Shown: positions 25,598 to 35,226, counted from the first letter of the stretch. The stretch is DNA of 64,000 bases from Bifidobacterium sp. 7101 (GCF_000499285.1 NZ_AWUN01000006.1:1-64000); one strand, 5' to 3'. Notes: generated by a model from the sequence alone, not told the origin. Translations and numbers: made by a program.

Positions 25598-26683
25598 TCA
25601 GAGCTGCTTGCCCAGCTGATCGGCTGCACGCAAAGCGTGAGCCACATCAGTCGGAGTCACCTCGAAGGGCATGTTGCCCATGGTTTCGTCAGGACCGCAG
25701 GCGTGCTCGCCGACCTTGAGCAAATCCTCCTCGCTGGCCTGTCCAATGCCGATCTGCTCCAGGGAGGTGGGCAGGCCCACGCTGCGGAAGAAGTCGTAGA
25801 CCCTGCGGGTCTCCTCCAGGGGCCGATCCTCAAGGACCAGCTGGGCCAGGGTGCCGAAGGCCACCTTTTCTCCGTGCAGCATGGAGTGGGTACCCTCCAG
25901 GGCGGTCATCCCGTCATGAATGGCGTGGGCAGCAGCCAGGCCGGAGCTCTCGAAGCCCAGACCGCTCAGCAGGGTGTTGGCCTCGATGATCTTCTCCAGG
26001 GCGGCTGTGCGCACACCGGCCTTGGCAGCGGCCACGGCCTTGACTCCATCCTCCAGCAGGGTGTCACGGCAGAGACGGGCCAGGGCGAAGGCGGCCATGG
26101 TGGCATGTCCCCCGGTCATGGTCACCGCGTTCGACTGCACGCAGGCAGCCGCCTCATAATAGGTGGCGAAGGCATCGCCCAGTCCTGATACCAGGAAGCG
26201 CACCGGAGCCTTGGCGATCACGTCGGTATCCATCAGGACCACGTTAGGATTGGCAGGCAGGGGCAGGTAGCGGTCGAAAACGCCCTCGGGCGTGTAGAGC
26301 ACGGACAGCCTTGAGCAAGGCGCATCCGATGAGGCTGCCGTGGGCACAATCATGACCGGCAGATGGGCGAAGTGGGCCACGGCCTTGGCAGTATCCAGGG
26401 TCTTGCCGCCGCCGATGCCAATCACTGCGTCGCTGCTGCCCAAACGGGCACGATGGCGGTCGATCTCCTCCATGGAGCACTCGCCGCCGAATTCCATCAG
26501 TTCGTAGGGGATCCCATCGTGCTCAAAGGAGGCGATGATGTCGTCGTGGTAGAGCCCGTCGATGACCGGATCGACGATCAGATGGGCGCCCTTGGTACCC
26601 AGAGCCGCGTATTCTCCAGCCAGCTTTCCCATGGCGCCCTCCTGCTGAACATAGGAGCCTGGAGAGCACAGAACCTTGCGCAT
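25598..26683 (-). CDS. gldA: Glycerol dehydrogenase (iron/zinc-containing family)
   Basis: NAD-dependent interconversion of glycerol and dihydroxyacetone, a redox outlet or glycerol entry route. The 361-residue protein has the nucleotide-binding motif GIGGGKTLDTAKAVA and PTAASSDAPCSRLSVLY. Metal ligands are Asp in GLGDAFATYYEA and His in AAAHAIHDGMTAL and THSMLHGEKVAFG. ATG 26683 lies eight bases after AAAGG; a GTG six bases earlier has no room for a ribosome site. It is flanked by its own terminator and appears monocistronic. Confidence 0.93.
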   Translation of the reverse strand: MRKVLCSPGSYVQQEGAMGKLAGEYAALGTKGAHLIVDPVIDGLYHDDIIASFEHDGIPYELMEFGGECSMEEIDRHRARLGSSDAVIGIGGGKTLDTAKAVAHFAHLPVMIVPTAASSDAPCSRLSVLYTPEGVFDRYLPLPANPNVVLMDTDVIAKAPVRFLVSGLGDAFATYYEAAACVQSNAVTMTGGHATMAAFALARLCRDTLLEDGVKAVAAAKAGVRTAALEKIIEANTLLSGLGFESSGLAAAHAIHDGMTALEGTHSMLHGEKVAFGTLAQLVLEDRPLEETRRVYDFFRSVGLPTSLEQIGIGQASEEDLLKVGEHACGPDETMGNMPFEVTPTDVAHALRAADQLGKQL

Positions 26684-26811
26684 ATACACACCTTTCTCAT
26701 TGCTGATCCCGCCTTCGGGACCAAATCCTTAGGGACGGGCCTCTTGGACCGCCCGAAAGTGACCCTAGTCACATTACATGGTGGGATGGGTGTGCCGCGC
26801 CGAACGGCAGG

Positions 26812-27723
26812 TCAGTTATGGGGAGATGGGCTGGTTGTGCTCGTCGGGGACGATTGTGGCGTAGGAGTCGTGCTGGAGGGACTGGGCGTGGAGCCGGTCG
26901 CGTCGGCAGACGGTGAAGGCGAGCTCGAGGGGTTCCCTCCCTGCTGCTGACCCTGCCCGGATCCGGATCCCTGTTCGCTGCCTTGGTTCTGATTCGACCC
27001 GGAGGGCTGGTTCTGAGGGGCACCGGGAGTCGCCTGATATTCAGGCTCCTCGGTGCGCCGCGCGGGCTTGGAGGGGGTCTCCTCCTCCTGGCTGGGGGTT
27101 ACCACCTGGCTGGTCGGTGGGCTGACCACGTTACGAACCACCTTGTCGGTGCCTTCGCCCTTGGTCAGGGCATTGATGGCCAGGGCGGACAGTAGTACGG
27201 CCACCAGGGCACTGACCACGGAGACGATGATGACATTGCGTCGGCGCTGATCCAGCTTCTTCTTGCTGTTTGCCGTGATTGAGGCCGCGTGGGTTCGTGG
27301 ACCATTGCTGGACGAAATGGTCCTGCCGGTCTTGGCCGTCGACTTTTCGTCGCCAACAGGGGGCATGACCTGGGTGGAGCCATCTACCGGGGCCATGACC
27401 TGGGTTGACCCGTCGGCAGCATCGTTTGAATCGCCAGGGCGACCCTTGCTCTGAGCCGGTTTCGTCGTGGCCTGTCCATCCGCATCCGAGTCGTCATCGT
27501 CCTGGTCAGCACCGCCGACCACGGACTCCTGCAGCTTCTGGCCAGAGGCTTCCAAAACATTCTTGTAGATCTGCGAGGCCACGGCAGAGACGATGGAACC
27601 GATGGCCACGCCGATGATGGATCCCGCCACACCGATCTTGGCGGCCAGCCAGAAGGAGGTCATGGCTGCAAGAGCGCCGGCGATGATCTGCGCCCAGGAA
27701 ATGTCATGAAAGAACTGCTTCAC
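26812..27723 (-). CDS. Low-complexity membrane protein of unknown function
   Basis: A 303-residue protein that I do not recognise. A glycine/alanine-rich hydrophobic region (residues 9-52) could form one or two membrane helices. An acidic low-complexity stretch (70-100) and a tandem DGSTQVMxPV repeat (104-113, 114-123) follow. A second membrane helix (about 162-186) is preceded by the basic cluster KKKLDQRRR. The C-terminal 100 residues are a Pro/Ser/Thr/Gln/Gly-rich tail, probably outside the cell and disordered. The repeated TQVM motif next to an intracellular linker resembles phospho-threonine (FHA-bait) motifs of actinobacterial kinase substrates, which is speculative. The start GTG 27723 follows AAAGGGG. 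Confidence 0.7.
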   Translation of the reverse strand: MKQFFHDISWAQIIAGALAAMTSFWLAAKIGVAGSIIGVAIGSIVSAVASQIYKNVLEASGQKLQESVVGGADQDDDDSDADGQATTKPAQSKGRPGDSNDAADGSTQVMAPVDGSTQVMPPVGDEKSTAKTGRTISSSNGPRTHAASITANSKKKLDQRRRNVIIVSVVSALVAVLLSALAINALTKGEGTDKVVRNVVSPPTSQVVTPSQEEETPSKPARRTEEPEYQATPGAPQNQPSGSNQNQGSEQGSGSGQGQQQGGNPSSSPSPSADATGSTPSPSSTTPTPQSSPTSTTSPSPHN

Positions 27724-27818
27724 TCCGACCCCTTTTGATCCAATGGCTGGTTGCTGCGCTCTTATGGTAGCTGGTGGTCATGGCGATACTGTGATGGTCG
27801 GCCGACCGCCCAAGGACC

Positions 27819-28559
27819 TCAGTCTGTCTGGACCAGCCCCCGAGGATTGTCCCAGTCACCCCGCATGGCGATGGCCGGACCACGATTGTAATCGATCATG
27901 GACCAGCGTAGACCGCCATCCGGCAGATCGCGTGGCATCAATCGGGCCCAGTGGGCGTTACGCATGGTGACCAGGCCCAGGTACTCGGGATATGCGTTGG
28001 CCATGCCCAGTAGAGCCTGAAGGGCCTCAGCGATAAAGGAACCATGGGAGAAGACCATGAGATCAGTGTCCGGACCAGCCCGGTGAATCCACCGGTTCAG
28101 GGTTTCCAGGCCTCGTTTGCCCACCTGGGCCTTGGTTTCAGCACCGTGGAGCAGCTCTCCCCCGGCACCCCGGGACCAGGATTCGTAATCCTCGGGCCAA
28201 CGTTGACGGACCTCCTCGGCGCTGGCTCCCTCCCACTCACCGAAGCCCCGTTCACGCAGTCCGGGATCGAGATGGACCGTCTGGCCCAAGGGGTCGGCGA
28301 AGGCATGCGCGGTGGCGGCAGCCCGACCCAGGTCAGAGGAGACCACCAGCAGGTGACGGTCTTGAGGGGCGTCATCCACATACTCAGCCCGCAGCTCCTC
28401 TGCTGTCCTCTCCACCTGCCAGCGGCCTACGCTGTTGAGGGGGATGTCAATCTGGCCCTGCATCCTGTGCCCGGCATTGTATGAGGTCTGCCCATGGCGG
28501 ACCACGGTCATGGAGCGCACATGCCGTCCATCCTCGGCGGTGGTATCTGTGTCAGTCAT
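27819..28559 (-). CDS. Histidine phosphatase / phosphoglycerate mutase-like protein
   Basis: A 246-residue member of the histidine phosphatase superfamily. The catalytic motif VVRHGQTSYN places the phospho-acceptor at His22, and FSHGSFIAE supplies the second His. EWEGASAEEVRQRWPEDY corresponds to the substrate-gating region. The true substrate may be a small phosphoester; glycolytic mutase activity is not proven. ATG 28559 overlaps the end of rsfS by eight bases, making it the last gene of the HAD-glmU-rsfS-phosphatase operon. The rsfS-phosphatase pairing is common in Actinobacteria. Confidence 0.85.
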   Translation of the reverse strand: MTDTDTTAEDGRHVRSMTVVRHGQTSYNAGHRMQGQIDIPLNSVGRWQVERTAEELRAEYVDDAPQDRHLLVVSSDLGRAAATAHAFADPLGQTVHLDPGLRERGFGEWEGASAEEVRQRWPEDYESWSRGAGGELLHGAETKAQVGKRGLETLNRWIHRAGPDTDLMVFSHGSFIAEALQALLGMANAYPEYLGLVTMRNAHWARLMPRDLPDGGLRWSMIDYNRGPAIAMRGDWDNPRGLVQTD

Positions 28560-29028
28560 GGCTTTCCTGAGGGTCAGCGAAACGGCTGCGCAGATCATCC
28601 CCATTCAGATCATCCGCCCTGGAGGCCACCTGGCCGTCCGGGTCATCAGCGGCAAGGGTGAAGGGGTGCTCCAGCTGCAGGTCCACCTGGGGGCAGTCCT
28701 TCCATAGCCGTTCCAGGTCGTAGTAGGCCCGGGCCTGCTTGTGCATGATGTGGATGACGAAGTCCCCGTAATCCAGCAAAACCCACTGGGCCTCCTGGAC
28801 GCCCTCCCGCGAACGCGGATCCAGGTTCTTCTGCAGGTGGAGCTGCTTCTCCACTTCCTCGGCGATGGCCAGGACCTGACGTTCGTTGCTGCCGGTGGCC
28901 ACCATGAAGATGTCGGTGATGGCGATGGGCTGGGAGACGTCAAAGGCCACGATGTCCATGGCCTTGACATCGTTGGCGGCCCGAGCGGCCACCCGGACCG
29001 CGTCGATGGATTCCTGCAATGCTGGCAC
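28552..29028 (-). CDS. rsfS: Ribosome silencing factor RsfS (Iojap family)
   Basis: Binds ribosomal protein L14 and blocks joining of the 30S and 50S subunits under nutrient limitation. The 158-residue protein has DIVAFDVSQPIAITDIFMVATGSNERQVLAIAEEV and WVLLDYGDFVIHIM, the Iojap core. A low-complexity acidic tail of about 40 residues follows. The start GTG 29028 comes eight bases after an AAGGAAAGG. It lies 35 bases after glmU and overlaps the next gene by eight bases. Confidence 0.93.
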   Translation of the reverse strand: MPALQESIDAVRVAARAANDVKAMDIVAFDVSQPIAITDIFMVATGSNERQVLAIAEEVEKQLHLQKNLDPRSREGVQEAQWVLLDYGDFVIHIMHKQARAYYDLERLWKDCPQVDLQLEHPFTLAADDPDGQVASRADDLNGDDLRSRFADPQESHD

Positions 29029-29063
29029 TTGTCACGCCTTTCCTTGTTGTGAAGCAGATGCTG

Positions 29064-30464
29064 TCATGATTTCCGCTCCCAGGCGGGCTTCCAGTCCGGA
29101 ACCTGGTGCTGGTCGTTGGTGGAATAGACCATGGCTCCATCCTCGACCGGATGGCGGATGACCGATCCGGCCCCGGTGGTGACCCCGTCGCCCACCTGGA
29201 CAGGAGCTACGAAGAGGTTCCCTGCGCCCACATGCACTTCCGATCCGATCTCGGTGCGGTTCTTGTGCACGCCGTCGTAGTTGGCCGTGATGGACCCGCC
29301 TCCCACGTTGCTGTCGTGGCCTATGTGGGCATCCCCCACATAGGAAAGGTGGGGCACCTTGGTCCCGTGGTCGATGGTGGCCTTCTTCATCTCCACGAAG
29401 GCCCCGGCCTTGGTGTCCTCGGCAAGGACGTTGCCGGCCCGCAGGTAGGTCCAGGGACCGATGTTGGCCCTGTCTCCGATCCGGGTCTCTTGCACGCGGG
29501 AACGTTCCACCTTGGCCTGCGGCTCGACGATGGCATCAATCAGAGTGGTATAGGGGCCGATGACCGCGTCAGAGGCGATTTCAGTATGGCCCTGCAGGAA
29601 GCATCCGGGCAGAATGACGGCATCCTGCTGGATGACCACATCGTCCTCGATCCAGGTGGTGGACGGGTCCATGATGGTCACCCCCTGGCGCATGAACTCC
29701 CGGCAGACCCGCAGGTTGTGAGCCTTGGCCAGATCAGCCAGCTGAATCCTGTCGTTGACGCCTTCGACCTTGAGCGGATCAGGAGCGGCGAAGGCCCCTA
29801 CCCTGCCCAGTCGGCGGGCCGTCTCCAAGGCATCTGTCAGATAAAACTCCCCCTGGGCATTGCTGTCGTCCAGACCGCGGACCGCCTGTCGCAACAGGTC
29901 AGCCTCGAAAACGTAAACGGAGGTGTTGACCTCCTTGACGGCCAGCTCGGTGCCGGTGGCGTCACGCTGTTCGACGATGCGCAGGACCCGTCCATCCTGG
30001 TCACGGATGATGCGGCCGTATCCGGTGGGGTCGTCCAGATTGACCGTCAGCACCGTGGCTCCGTCGCCGGAGCTGACATGGTAGTCGAGCAGACTACGCA
30101 ACGTGTCCGCATCCAGCAGGGGCATGTCCGAGGCGACGATCAGCACCTGGCCGTCGTGCCGAAGCTCCCCATCCAGCTGGTCCACCGCGCACTGGACCGC
30201 ACGCCCCGTTCCCGGCCGGCTGTCCTGACGCACGATGCGCACCTGGGAATCATAAGAACGTGCAGCCTGCGCCACCAGATCGGCCTGATGATGAACCACC
30301 ACAGCCGTCAGCTCGGGATTGAGGGCGGTCACCGAAGTCATGACCCTCTGAAGGAAGGTCTTGCCGGCCAGAGTGTGCAGAACCTTGGGATGGGCCGAGC
30401 GCATGCGAGTGCCTTCGCCTGCTGCCAGAATGATGCCAGCGGTCAGCGTCTGCCCGTCGCTCAA
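29064..30464 (-). CDS. glmU: Bifunctional GlmU: glucosamine-1-phosphate acetyltransferase / UDP-GlcNAc pyrophosphorylase
   Basis: Makes UDP-N-acetylglucosamine for peptidoglycan in two steps. The N-terminal uridylyltransferase domain shows GIILAAGEGTRMRSAHPKVLH. The C-terminal left-handed beta-helix contains hexapeptide repeats and the acetyltransferase signature around IDHGTKVPHLSYVGDAHIG and GGGSITANYDG. Its 466 residues fit the family. The start is apparently TTG at 30464, overlapping the preceding HAD stop as TTGA, with GGTGGAG just upstream; no better in-frame start exists before the catalytic motif. Confidence 0.95.
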   Translation of the reverse strand: MSDGQTLTAGIILAAGEGTRMRSAHPKVLHTLAGKTFLQRVMTSVTALNPELTAVVVHHQADLVAQAARSYDSQVRIVRQDSRPGTGRAVQCAVDQLDGELRHDGQVLIVASDMPLLDADTLRSLLDYHVSSGDGATVLTVNLDDPTGYGRIIRDQDGRVLRIVEQRDATGTELAVKEVNTSVYVFEADLLRQAVRGLDDSNAQGEFYLTDALETARRLGRVGAFAAPDPLKVEGVNDRIQLADLAKAHNLRVCREFMRQGVTIMDPSTTWIEDDVVIQQDAVILPGCFLQGHTEIASDAVIGPYTTLIDAIVEPQAKVERSRVQETRIGDRANIGPWTYLRAGNVLAEDTKAGAFVEMKKATIDHGTKVPHLSYVGDAHIGHDSNVGGGSITANYDGVHKNRTEIGSEVHVGAGNLFVAPVQVGDGVTTGAGSVIRHPVEDGAMVYSTNDQHQVPDWKPAWERKS

Positions 30465-31258
30465 AACTCCACCACCCCGCTCTCGGCGATGTCGATCAGA
30501 TCCTGAATGGAGTTCACCACCTGGTCGGGGCGGTAGGGGAAGGTTTCCACCTCGGATTGTGTAGTGATACCGGTCAGCACCAGGAAGGTGTTCAGGCCGG
30601 CCTCGACACCGGCAACCACATCGGTATCCATTCGGTCGCCGATCATGGCCGTGGTCTCGGAATGGCCACCCACCCTGTTCAGGGCTGTGCGGAACATGAT
30701 GGGATTGGGCTTGCCCACAAAGTAAGGCTCCCGATTGGTGGCCTTGGTCACCAGGGCCGCCACCGCTCCAGCTGCCGGCAGGACGCCGTTCTCGCTGGGG
30801 CCGGTGGCGTCTGGGTTGGTGCAGATGAAGCGGGCGCCGCCCAGAATCAATCGGATGGCCGTAGTGATGGACTCAAAGGAGTATGTCCGGGTCTCGCCCA
30901 GAATCACATAGTCCGGGTTGATGTCGGAAAGGATGAATCCGGCCTCATGCAGGGCCGTGGTCAGACCGGCCTCGCCAATCACATAGGCCGATCCCTGCGG
31001 CATGGTCCGGGACACGAAATCGGCAGTGGCCAGGGCCGAGGTCCAGATACGATCCTCGGGCACATCGATGCCCGAACGACCAAGGCGGGCCGAAAGATCC
31101 CGAGGGGTGTAGATGGGATTGTTGGTCAGCACCAGATACTGGCGGTTGTTGCGCTTGAGGGTGTCGATGAATTCGGCAGCGCCGGGCAGGGCCGTGTTCT
31201 CGTGCACCAGCACGCCGTCCATGTCGGTGAGCCAGGTTTCGATCTTCTTGACTGCCAA
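30461..31258 (-). CDS. HAD-IIA family hydrolase (NagD-like)
   Basis: A 265-residue HAD phosphatase with the C2 cap of the NagD/4-nitrophenylphosphatase class. Motif I is TDMDGVLVHE (Asp12, Asp14), motif II the LTNNP stretch, motif III the Lys in FVGKPNPIMF and motif IV GDRMDTDVVAG. NagD in E. coli dephosphorylates UMP and related nucleotides; substrate specificity cannot be predicted here. A TTG start at 31258 fits a GGAA five bases before it. The gene leads the glmU operon with a 4-base overlap, hinting at a role near amino-sugar or nucleotide metabolism. tRNA-Gln lies just upstream. Confidence 0.87.
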   Translation of the reverse strand: MAVKKIETWLTDMDGVLVHENTALPGAAEFIDTLKRNNRQYLVLTNNPIYTPRDLSARLGRSGIDVPEDRIWTSALATADFVSRTMPQGSAYVIGEAGLTTALHEAGFILSDINPDYVILGETRTYSFESITTAIRLILGGARFICTNPDATGPSENGVLPAAGAVAALVTKATNREPYFVGKPNPIMFRTALNRVGGHSETTAMIGDRMDTDVVAGVEAGLNTFLVLTGITTQSEVETFPYRPDQVVNSIQDLIDIAESGVVEF

Positions 31259-31325
31259 GACAGTTCCTTTCGGTTGGTCACCGACCCCAAGAAGGCCGTC
31301 TCCGACCGGAATCGGCGAGCGTAAG

Positions 31326-31396
31326 CTCCCCCACCTGGATTCGAACCAAGACTAAGGGTTCCAAAGACCCGTGTGCTGCCTTTACACCATGGGGGA
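31326..31396 (-). tRNA. tRNA-Gln (anticodon TTG)
   Basis: A 71-nt cloverleaf on the minus strand. The acceptor arm TCCCCCA pairs with TGGGGGA and ends with discriminator G. The anticodon stem GGGTC/GAACCC region encloses loop CTTTGGA with anticodon TTG. The T-arm contains GGTTCGAATCC. CCA is not encoded. No separate intrinsic terminator was seen before the HAD gene 67 bases downstream. Confidence 0.95.
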
Positions 31397-31478
31397 AAGG
31401 CGGAACCCTTCAGGCACCGCCAGGTTCATTATGCCACAGCAGGACGATTACGCCACGCCATGCCACGCAGGCAGGGCT

Positions 31479-32495
31479 CTAGGCGAAGAGGAAGCCCTGG
31501 CCGTGATGGGCCGGATAGGTATCGAAAAGCCGGGCCACCGAGCCGTCCTCGAAGACTGCCTTGATGGCCGAGGCCAGCAGGGGTGCGATGGACAGCACGG
31601 TCAGGCCATCCCAGCGCTTCTCCTGGGGAATGGGGACCGTGTCGGTCAGAATGACCTCCTTGGCCTTGCAGGACTTGAGCCGTTCCACGGCAGGTCCAGA
31701 CATGACGCCATGAGTGGCCACAATGGTTATGGAGTTGGCGCCAGCCTCATCCAGCACGTTGCAGGCCTCGGCAATGGTGCCGCCGGTGTCGATCAGGTCG
31801 TCCACCAGCACGCAGTCCAGGCCGCGCACGTCGCCCACCACCCGATGGGCCACAGCCTTGTTGGGCTGGGTGATGTCGCGGGTCTTGTGGATGAAGGCCA
31901 GGGGCACGCCTCCCAGGCGCTGGGCCCACTGCTCAGCCACCCGGATGCGGCCCGCGTCGGGAGAGACCACGGCCACCTTGGACAGATCCATCCGGTCACG
32001 CACATAGTCCACCAGAACAGGCATGGCGATCAGGTGGTCCACAGGCCCATCAAAGAAGCCCTGGGACTGGGCAGCGTGCAGATCGACCGACATGATCCGG
32101 TCCGCGCCGGCCGCCTTGAGCAGGTCGAACATGAGCCGGCAGGAGATGGGCTCGCGGCCCAGGTGCTTCTTGTCCTGGCGGGAGTAGCCCAGGAGCGGGC
32201 AGACTGCCGTGATGGACCGTGCCGAGGCCCTCTTGAGGGCGTCAATCATGATCAGCTGTTCCATGATGGACTTGTTGACCGGGTCGGAGTGGGTCTGCAG
32301 GACGAAGACATCGGCTCCGCGCACCGACTCCGTATAACGCACATACATCTCGCCGTTGGCAAAGTCGTATGCTGTCGTCTCCAGGACGTCAATGCCGAGT
32401 TGATCGGCCACGTCCGCCGCGAGTCTGGGATGGGTCCGGCCTGTGACAAGTATGAGATTTTTTCCTGGTCTGCCTTTGAGTATCGCGCTCACCAT
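31479..32495 (-). CDS. prs: Ribose-phosphate pyrophosphokinase
   Basis: Makes PRPP from ribose 5-phosphate and ATP for nucleotide, NAD, His and Trp synthesis. The 338-residue protein contains YDFANGEMYVRYTESVRGADVFVLQ, the class I PRPP synthetase signature around DLHAAQSQGFFDGPVDHL, and the PRPP-binding loop VLVDDLIDTGGT. GGAG lies two bases before ATG 32495 and five before the next codon, GTG 32492, so GTG may be the real start. The frame stays open upstream through nadD but encodes nothing recognisable there. It sits 103 bases downstream of nadD, a PRPP-dependent pathway. Confidence 0.95.
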   Translation of the reverse strand: MVSAILKGRPGKNLILVTGRTHPRLAADVADQLGIDVLETTAYDFANGEMYVRYTESVRGADVFVLQTHSDPVNKSIMEQLIMIDALKRASARSITAVCPLLGYSRQDKKHLGREPISCRLMFDLLKAAGADRIMSVDLHAAQSQGFFDGPVDHLIAMPVLVDYVRDRMDLSKVAVVSPDAGRIRVAEQWAQRLGGVPLAFIHKTRDITQPNKAVAHRVVGDVRGLDCVLVDDLIDTGGTIAEACNVLDEAGANSITIVATHGVMSGPAVERLKSCKAKEVILTDTVPIPQEKRWDGLTVLSIAPLLASAIKAVFEDGSVARLFDTYPAHHGQGFLFA

Positions 32496-32598
32496 ATCTC
32501 CAAACGTTGTTTTCGCTGAAGCGGACAGCCTCCATAATAATGGCGCGCGCTGACACAGTCGGACAGTCCGTGTTGACGAGTCCGACGGTACGCAAAGC

Positions 32599-33288
32599 TC
32601 AGGAAGCAGAGCGGTAGAGCCCGTGCTTCTTGATGTACTGCACCACCCCGTCCGGGACCAGGTACCAGACCGGCATGCCCCGGGCCGAACGACGCCGCAC
32701 GTCCGTGGACGAGATGGACAGGGCCGGAATTTCCAGGGTATCAACACAGTGGGCAGGCACCTGAAGGTTGTCAAGACTGGAGGAGTAACCGGGCCGGGAG
32801 ACGGCCACGAACTTGGCCAGATCCCACATCCTGTTGGCATCCTTCCAGCGCATGATCTCGGCCACGGCGTCCGCCCCTGTGATGAAGAAGAGGTCGCTGT
32901 CAGGGCGCATCCGCTTGATGTCGCGCAGGGTGTCCACCGTGTAGGTGATGCCAGGACGCTCAATGTCCACCCGGGAGACCGTGAACTTGGGGTTGGAGGC
33001 CGTGGCGATCACGGTCATCAGATAGCGGTCCTCGGCATTGGTCACAGTCTTATCGAGCTTGAAGGCCGGGCGACCGGTGGGCACAAAGATGACCTCATCC
33101 AGGTCGTAGACCCAGGCCACCTCCGAGGCTGCCACCAAGTGACCATTGTGAATAGGGTCAAAGGTGCCGCCCATGATTCCCACCCGTGGTCGACGGTTAT
33201 GGTGGGCAGGCCTACAGGCCCCGTCAATATCTGATGACTCCTGCCCGGATTCTCCCTCCTTGGACAGTTCAGACATCATCCGGTTCAC
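32599..33288 (-). CDS. nadD: Nicotinate-nucleotide adenylyltransferase
   Basis: Joins nicotinate mononucleotide to ATP, giving deamido-NAD. The nucleotidyltransferase motif [11 protein letters not shown] lies at residues 40-50 and the second signature ISSTDVRRR near the C-terminus; the rest fits NadD. A 36-residue Glu/Ser-rich N-terminal extension precedes the catalytic core. A GTG at 33288 overlaps the preceding stop as GTGA; ATG 33279 and 33276 are alternatives. The amidating step to NAD is encoded by nadE at 53-55 kb. Confidence 0.94.
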   Translation of the reverse strand: MNRMMSELSKEGESGQESSDIDGACRPAHHNRRPRVGIMGGTFDPIHNGHLVAASEVAWVYDLDEVIFVPTGRPAFKLDKTVTNAEDRYLMTVIATASNPKFTVSRVDIERPGITYTVDTLRDIKRMRPDSDLFFITGADAVAEIMRWKDANRMWDLAKFVAVSRPGYSSSLDNLQVPAHCVDTLEIPALSISSTDVRRRSARGMPVWYLVPDGVVQYIKKHGLYRSAS

Positions 33289-33842
33289 CCCTGCTCACCC
33301 TCCCGTCTGGCTTCCGAGGCGTTCTCCTCGTTCTCCGACTTGGCCTCCTGGCGCATCTGCTCGGCGCTGGGGTTGACCCGATCAGGATCGATCCGCTCCA
33401 TGTCGGCATTCCACTCCTCTTGGACCACACGGCGGATCTCGGAGTAGGTGGGCAGAGGGAAGCCCGGCTGGTAGGCCCGGCGCACCTGGGCCACGCATCC
33501 GGTGATGGCGACCAATGAGTCGGACAGGTCGGCGATGCGTCCCTCCTGTTCCTGTTTGCGGAAGACCGGCACCCGCTCCTCCATGACGGTGATGTCATGC
33601 CTGACCTGGTTGAGCTGGTCCTGGTCAAGGTCGTACACATCATCGGCATGTTCGTCGGGCCATCCAATCAGGACCGCATCGGCGTACTCCAGGCAGGAGC
33701 GCTGATCTGCATCCGGGATACCGTCCTCGATTTGGACCAGAAAGACGTACCGGAGCAGACTCAACCGCTCTGAAGCCACTCTTAGCCAGATGCGCGGATT
33801 GTCGTGCTCGCGCTGGAAGAGCTCTTCGATCTTCTCGTTCAC
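33285..33842 (-). CDS. Conserved-type protein of unknown function between proA and nadD
   Basis: A 185-residue soluble, acidic, mostly helical protein that I do not recognise. It begins [41 protein letters not shown], has a [28 protein letters not shown] central part, and ends in a charged Glu/Arg/Asn-rich tail. No catalytic motif, signal peptide or membrane segment is visible. The start GTG at 33842 overlaps the proA stop as GTGA and its end overlaps nadD likewise. It is therefore translated as part of a proA-unknown-nadD unit. Real coding use is supported by this double coupling. Confidence 0.75.
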   Translation of the reverse strand: MNEKIEELFQREHDNPRIWLRVASERLSLLRYVFLVQIEDGIPDADQRSCLEYADAVLIGWPDEHADDVYDLDQDQLNQVRHDITVMEERVPVFRKQEQEGRIADLSDSLVAITGCVAQVRRAYQPGFPLPTYSEIRRVVQEEWNADMERIDPDRVNPSAEQMRQEAKSENEENASEARREGEQG

Positions 33843-35143
33843 GGCCGCACCTGCCCCCTGCCGTAGCCAATCCATTTGGTGGTTGTCAGCTCCTGCAGAC
33901 CCATGGGACCTCGGGCATGCAGCTTCTGGGTGGAGATGCCCAGCTCGGCACCCATGCCGAACATGCCGCCATCGGTGAATCGCGTCGAGGCATTCACCAT
34001 AATCACGGCCGAATCCACCCGGCGGGAAAACTCCTCCACAGCCTCGTAGTCGCGGGCCAGGATGGCCTCGGTATGGCCGGTGGAGTGACGGTTGATGTGC
34101 TCGATGGCCTGATCCAGGGAGTCCACTACGCGTACCCCCATCTTCAGGTCCAGATACTCGCGATCCCAGTCATCCTCTTCTGCGCGGACCAGCAGTTCTT
34201 CAGGCAGACCGTGCCCGGCAAGGATATCCATGGAGACCGCGTCCAGGTGCAGCTCGACCTGGGCCCTTGTCAGCGCTTGGGCCACACGGGGCAGGAATTC
34301 GGTGGCCACATCCCGGTGGACAATCAACTTTTCAGCGGCGTTGCAGACACCCACCCGCTGGGTCTTGGCGTTGACGATGATGGGAATGGCCTGATCCATA
34401 TCCACCGAGCGGTCCACGTAAATGTGGACATTGCCAGCCCCGGTCTCGATGGTGGGCACGGTGGCTTGTTCGATTACGCTGCGGATCAGCCCTCGGCCAC
34501 CCCTGGGCACCAGCAGATCGATATGGCCACGTGCCTTCATCAGAGCCTGGGCCCCCTCGCGACCGTATCGGTCCACGGAAGCCACCAGAGCCGAATCCAA
34601 CCCCTGCTCACGAAGCACCCCGCCTATCAGCTCAACCAGGGCACGATTGGTGCGATCGGCCGCGTGACCCCCTCGCAGGAGGGCCGCATTGCCGGACTTG
34701 AGGCAGAGGGCCACCACATCGATGGTGACATTGGGGCGGGCCTCGTAAATCATGGCCACCACACCCAGAGGAACCCGCACCTGATTGAGCCGCATGCCGT
34801 TGGGCATGTCATGGCCGCGAACCACTTCGCCCAGGGGATCGGTCAGCCCAGCCACCTTGCGCACGGCCCGGGCGGCATCCGCGATACGAACCTTGTCCAA
34901 GCGCAGACGGTCGATCAGACCGGCGCTCATTCCTTCTTCAAAGGCCTGGGTGCAGTCCTGCTCATTGACTGCGGCAATCTGATCTGCCTGGTCGATCAGT
35001 TCATCGGCCAGGGCCAGCAAGAGGGCGTTCCTGGCCTGACCGGTCATGCCCGCCAGACCTGCCTGTGCAGCGGCCGCCGCATCGGCCATGGCACAGACCC
35101 GATCGAACACATCCTGGCGACCGGAGTTATCGCTTTCACTCAT
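33839..35143 (-). CDS. proA: Gamma-glutamyl phosphate reductase
   Basis: NADPH-dependent reduction of gamma-glutamyl phosphate to glutamate semialdehyde in proline synthesis. The 434-residue aldehyde-dehydrogenase-fold protein has the catalytic Cys267 in [11 protein letters not shown], the motif [17 protein letters not shown], and the C-terminal [31 protein letters not shown]. All ProA signatures are intact. The ATG follows AAAGGA. Its stop overlaps the GTG of the unknown gene, and glyA lies 126 bases upstream. proB is not in the window. Confidence 0.96.
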   Translation of the reverse strand: MSESDNSGRQDVFDRVCAMADAAAAAQAGLAGMTGQARNALLLALADELIDQADQIAAVNEQDCTQAFEEGMSAGLIDRLRLDKVRIADAARAVRKVAGLTDPLGEVVRGHDMPNGMRLNQVRVPLGVVAMIYEARPNVTIDVVALCLKSGNAALLRGGHAADRTNRALVELIGGVLREQGLDSALVASVDRYGREGAQALMKARGHIDLLVPRGGRGLIRSVIEQATVPTIETGAGNVHIYVDRSVDMDQAIPIIVNAKTQRVGVCNAAEKLIVHRDVATEFLPRVAQALTRAQVELHLDAVSMDILAGHGLPEELLVRAEEDDWDREYLDLKMGVRVVDSLDQAIEHINRHSTGHTEAILARDYEAVEEFSRRVDSAVIMVNASTRFTDGGMFGMGAELGISTQKLHARGPMGLQELTTTKWIGYGRGQVRP

Positions 35144-35226
35144 GTTCGTCAGATCCTTTCGCCCTCACGGGTCCGCTGGACCCATTTCTGTACCGATTGT
35201 AACCCTCAGCAGGGGCAATGACGACA

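Noticed and set aside
29106-30506. Open frame of 466 codons on the plus strand, antisense to glmU
   Set aside because: Shadow of the glmU codon pattern. Other long antisense frames over proA, pflB, nadE and prs were dismissed for the same reason.
32496-32963. In-frame N-terminal extension of prs by about 156 codons
   Set aside because: It overlaps nadD in another frame, has Arg/Ser/Pro-rich composition typical of a shadow, and the ribosome site lies at the internal start near 32495.
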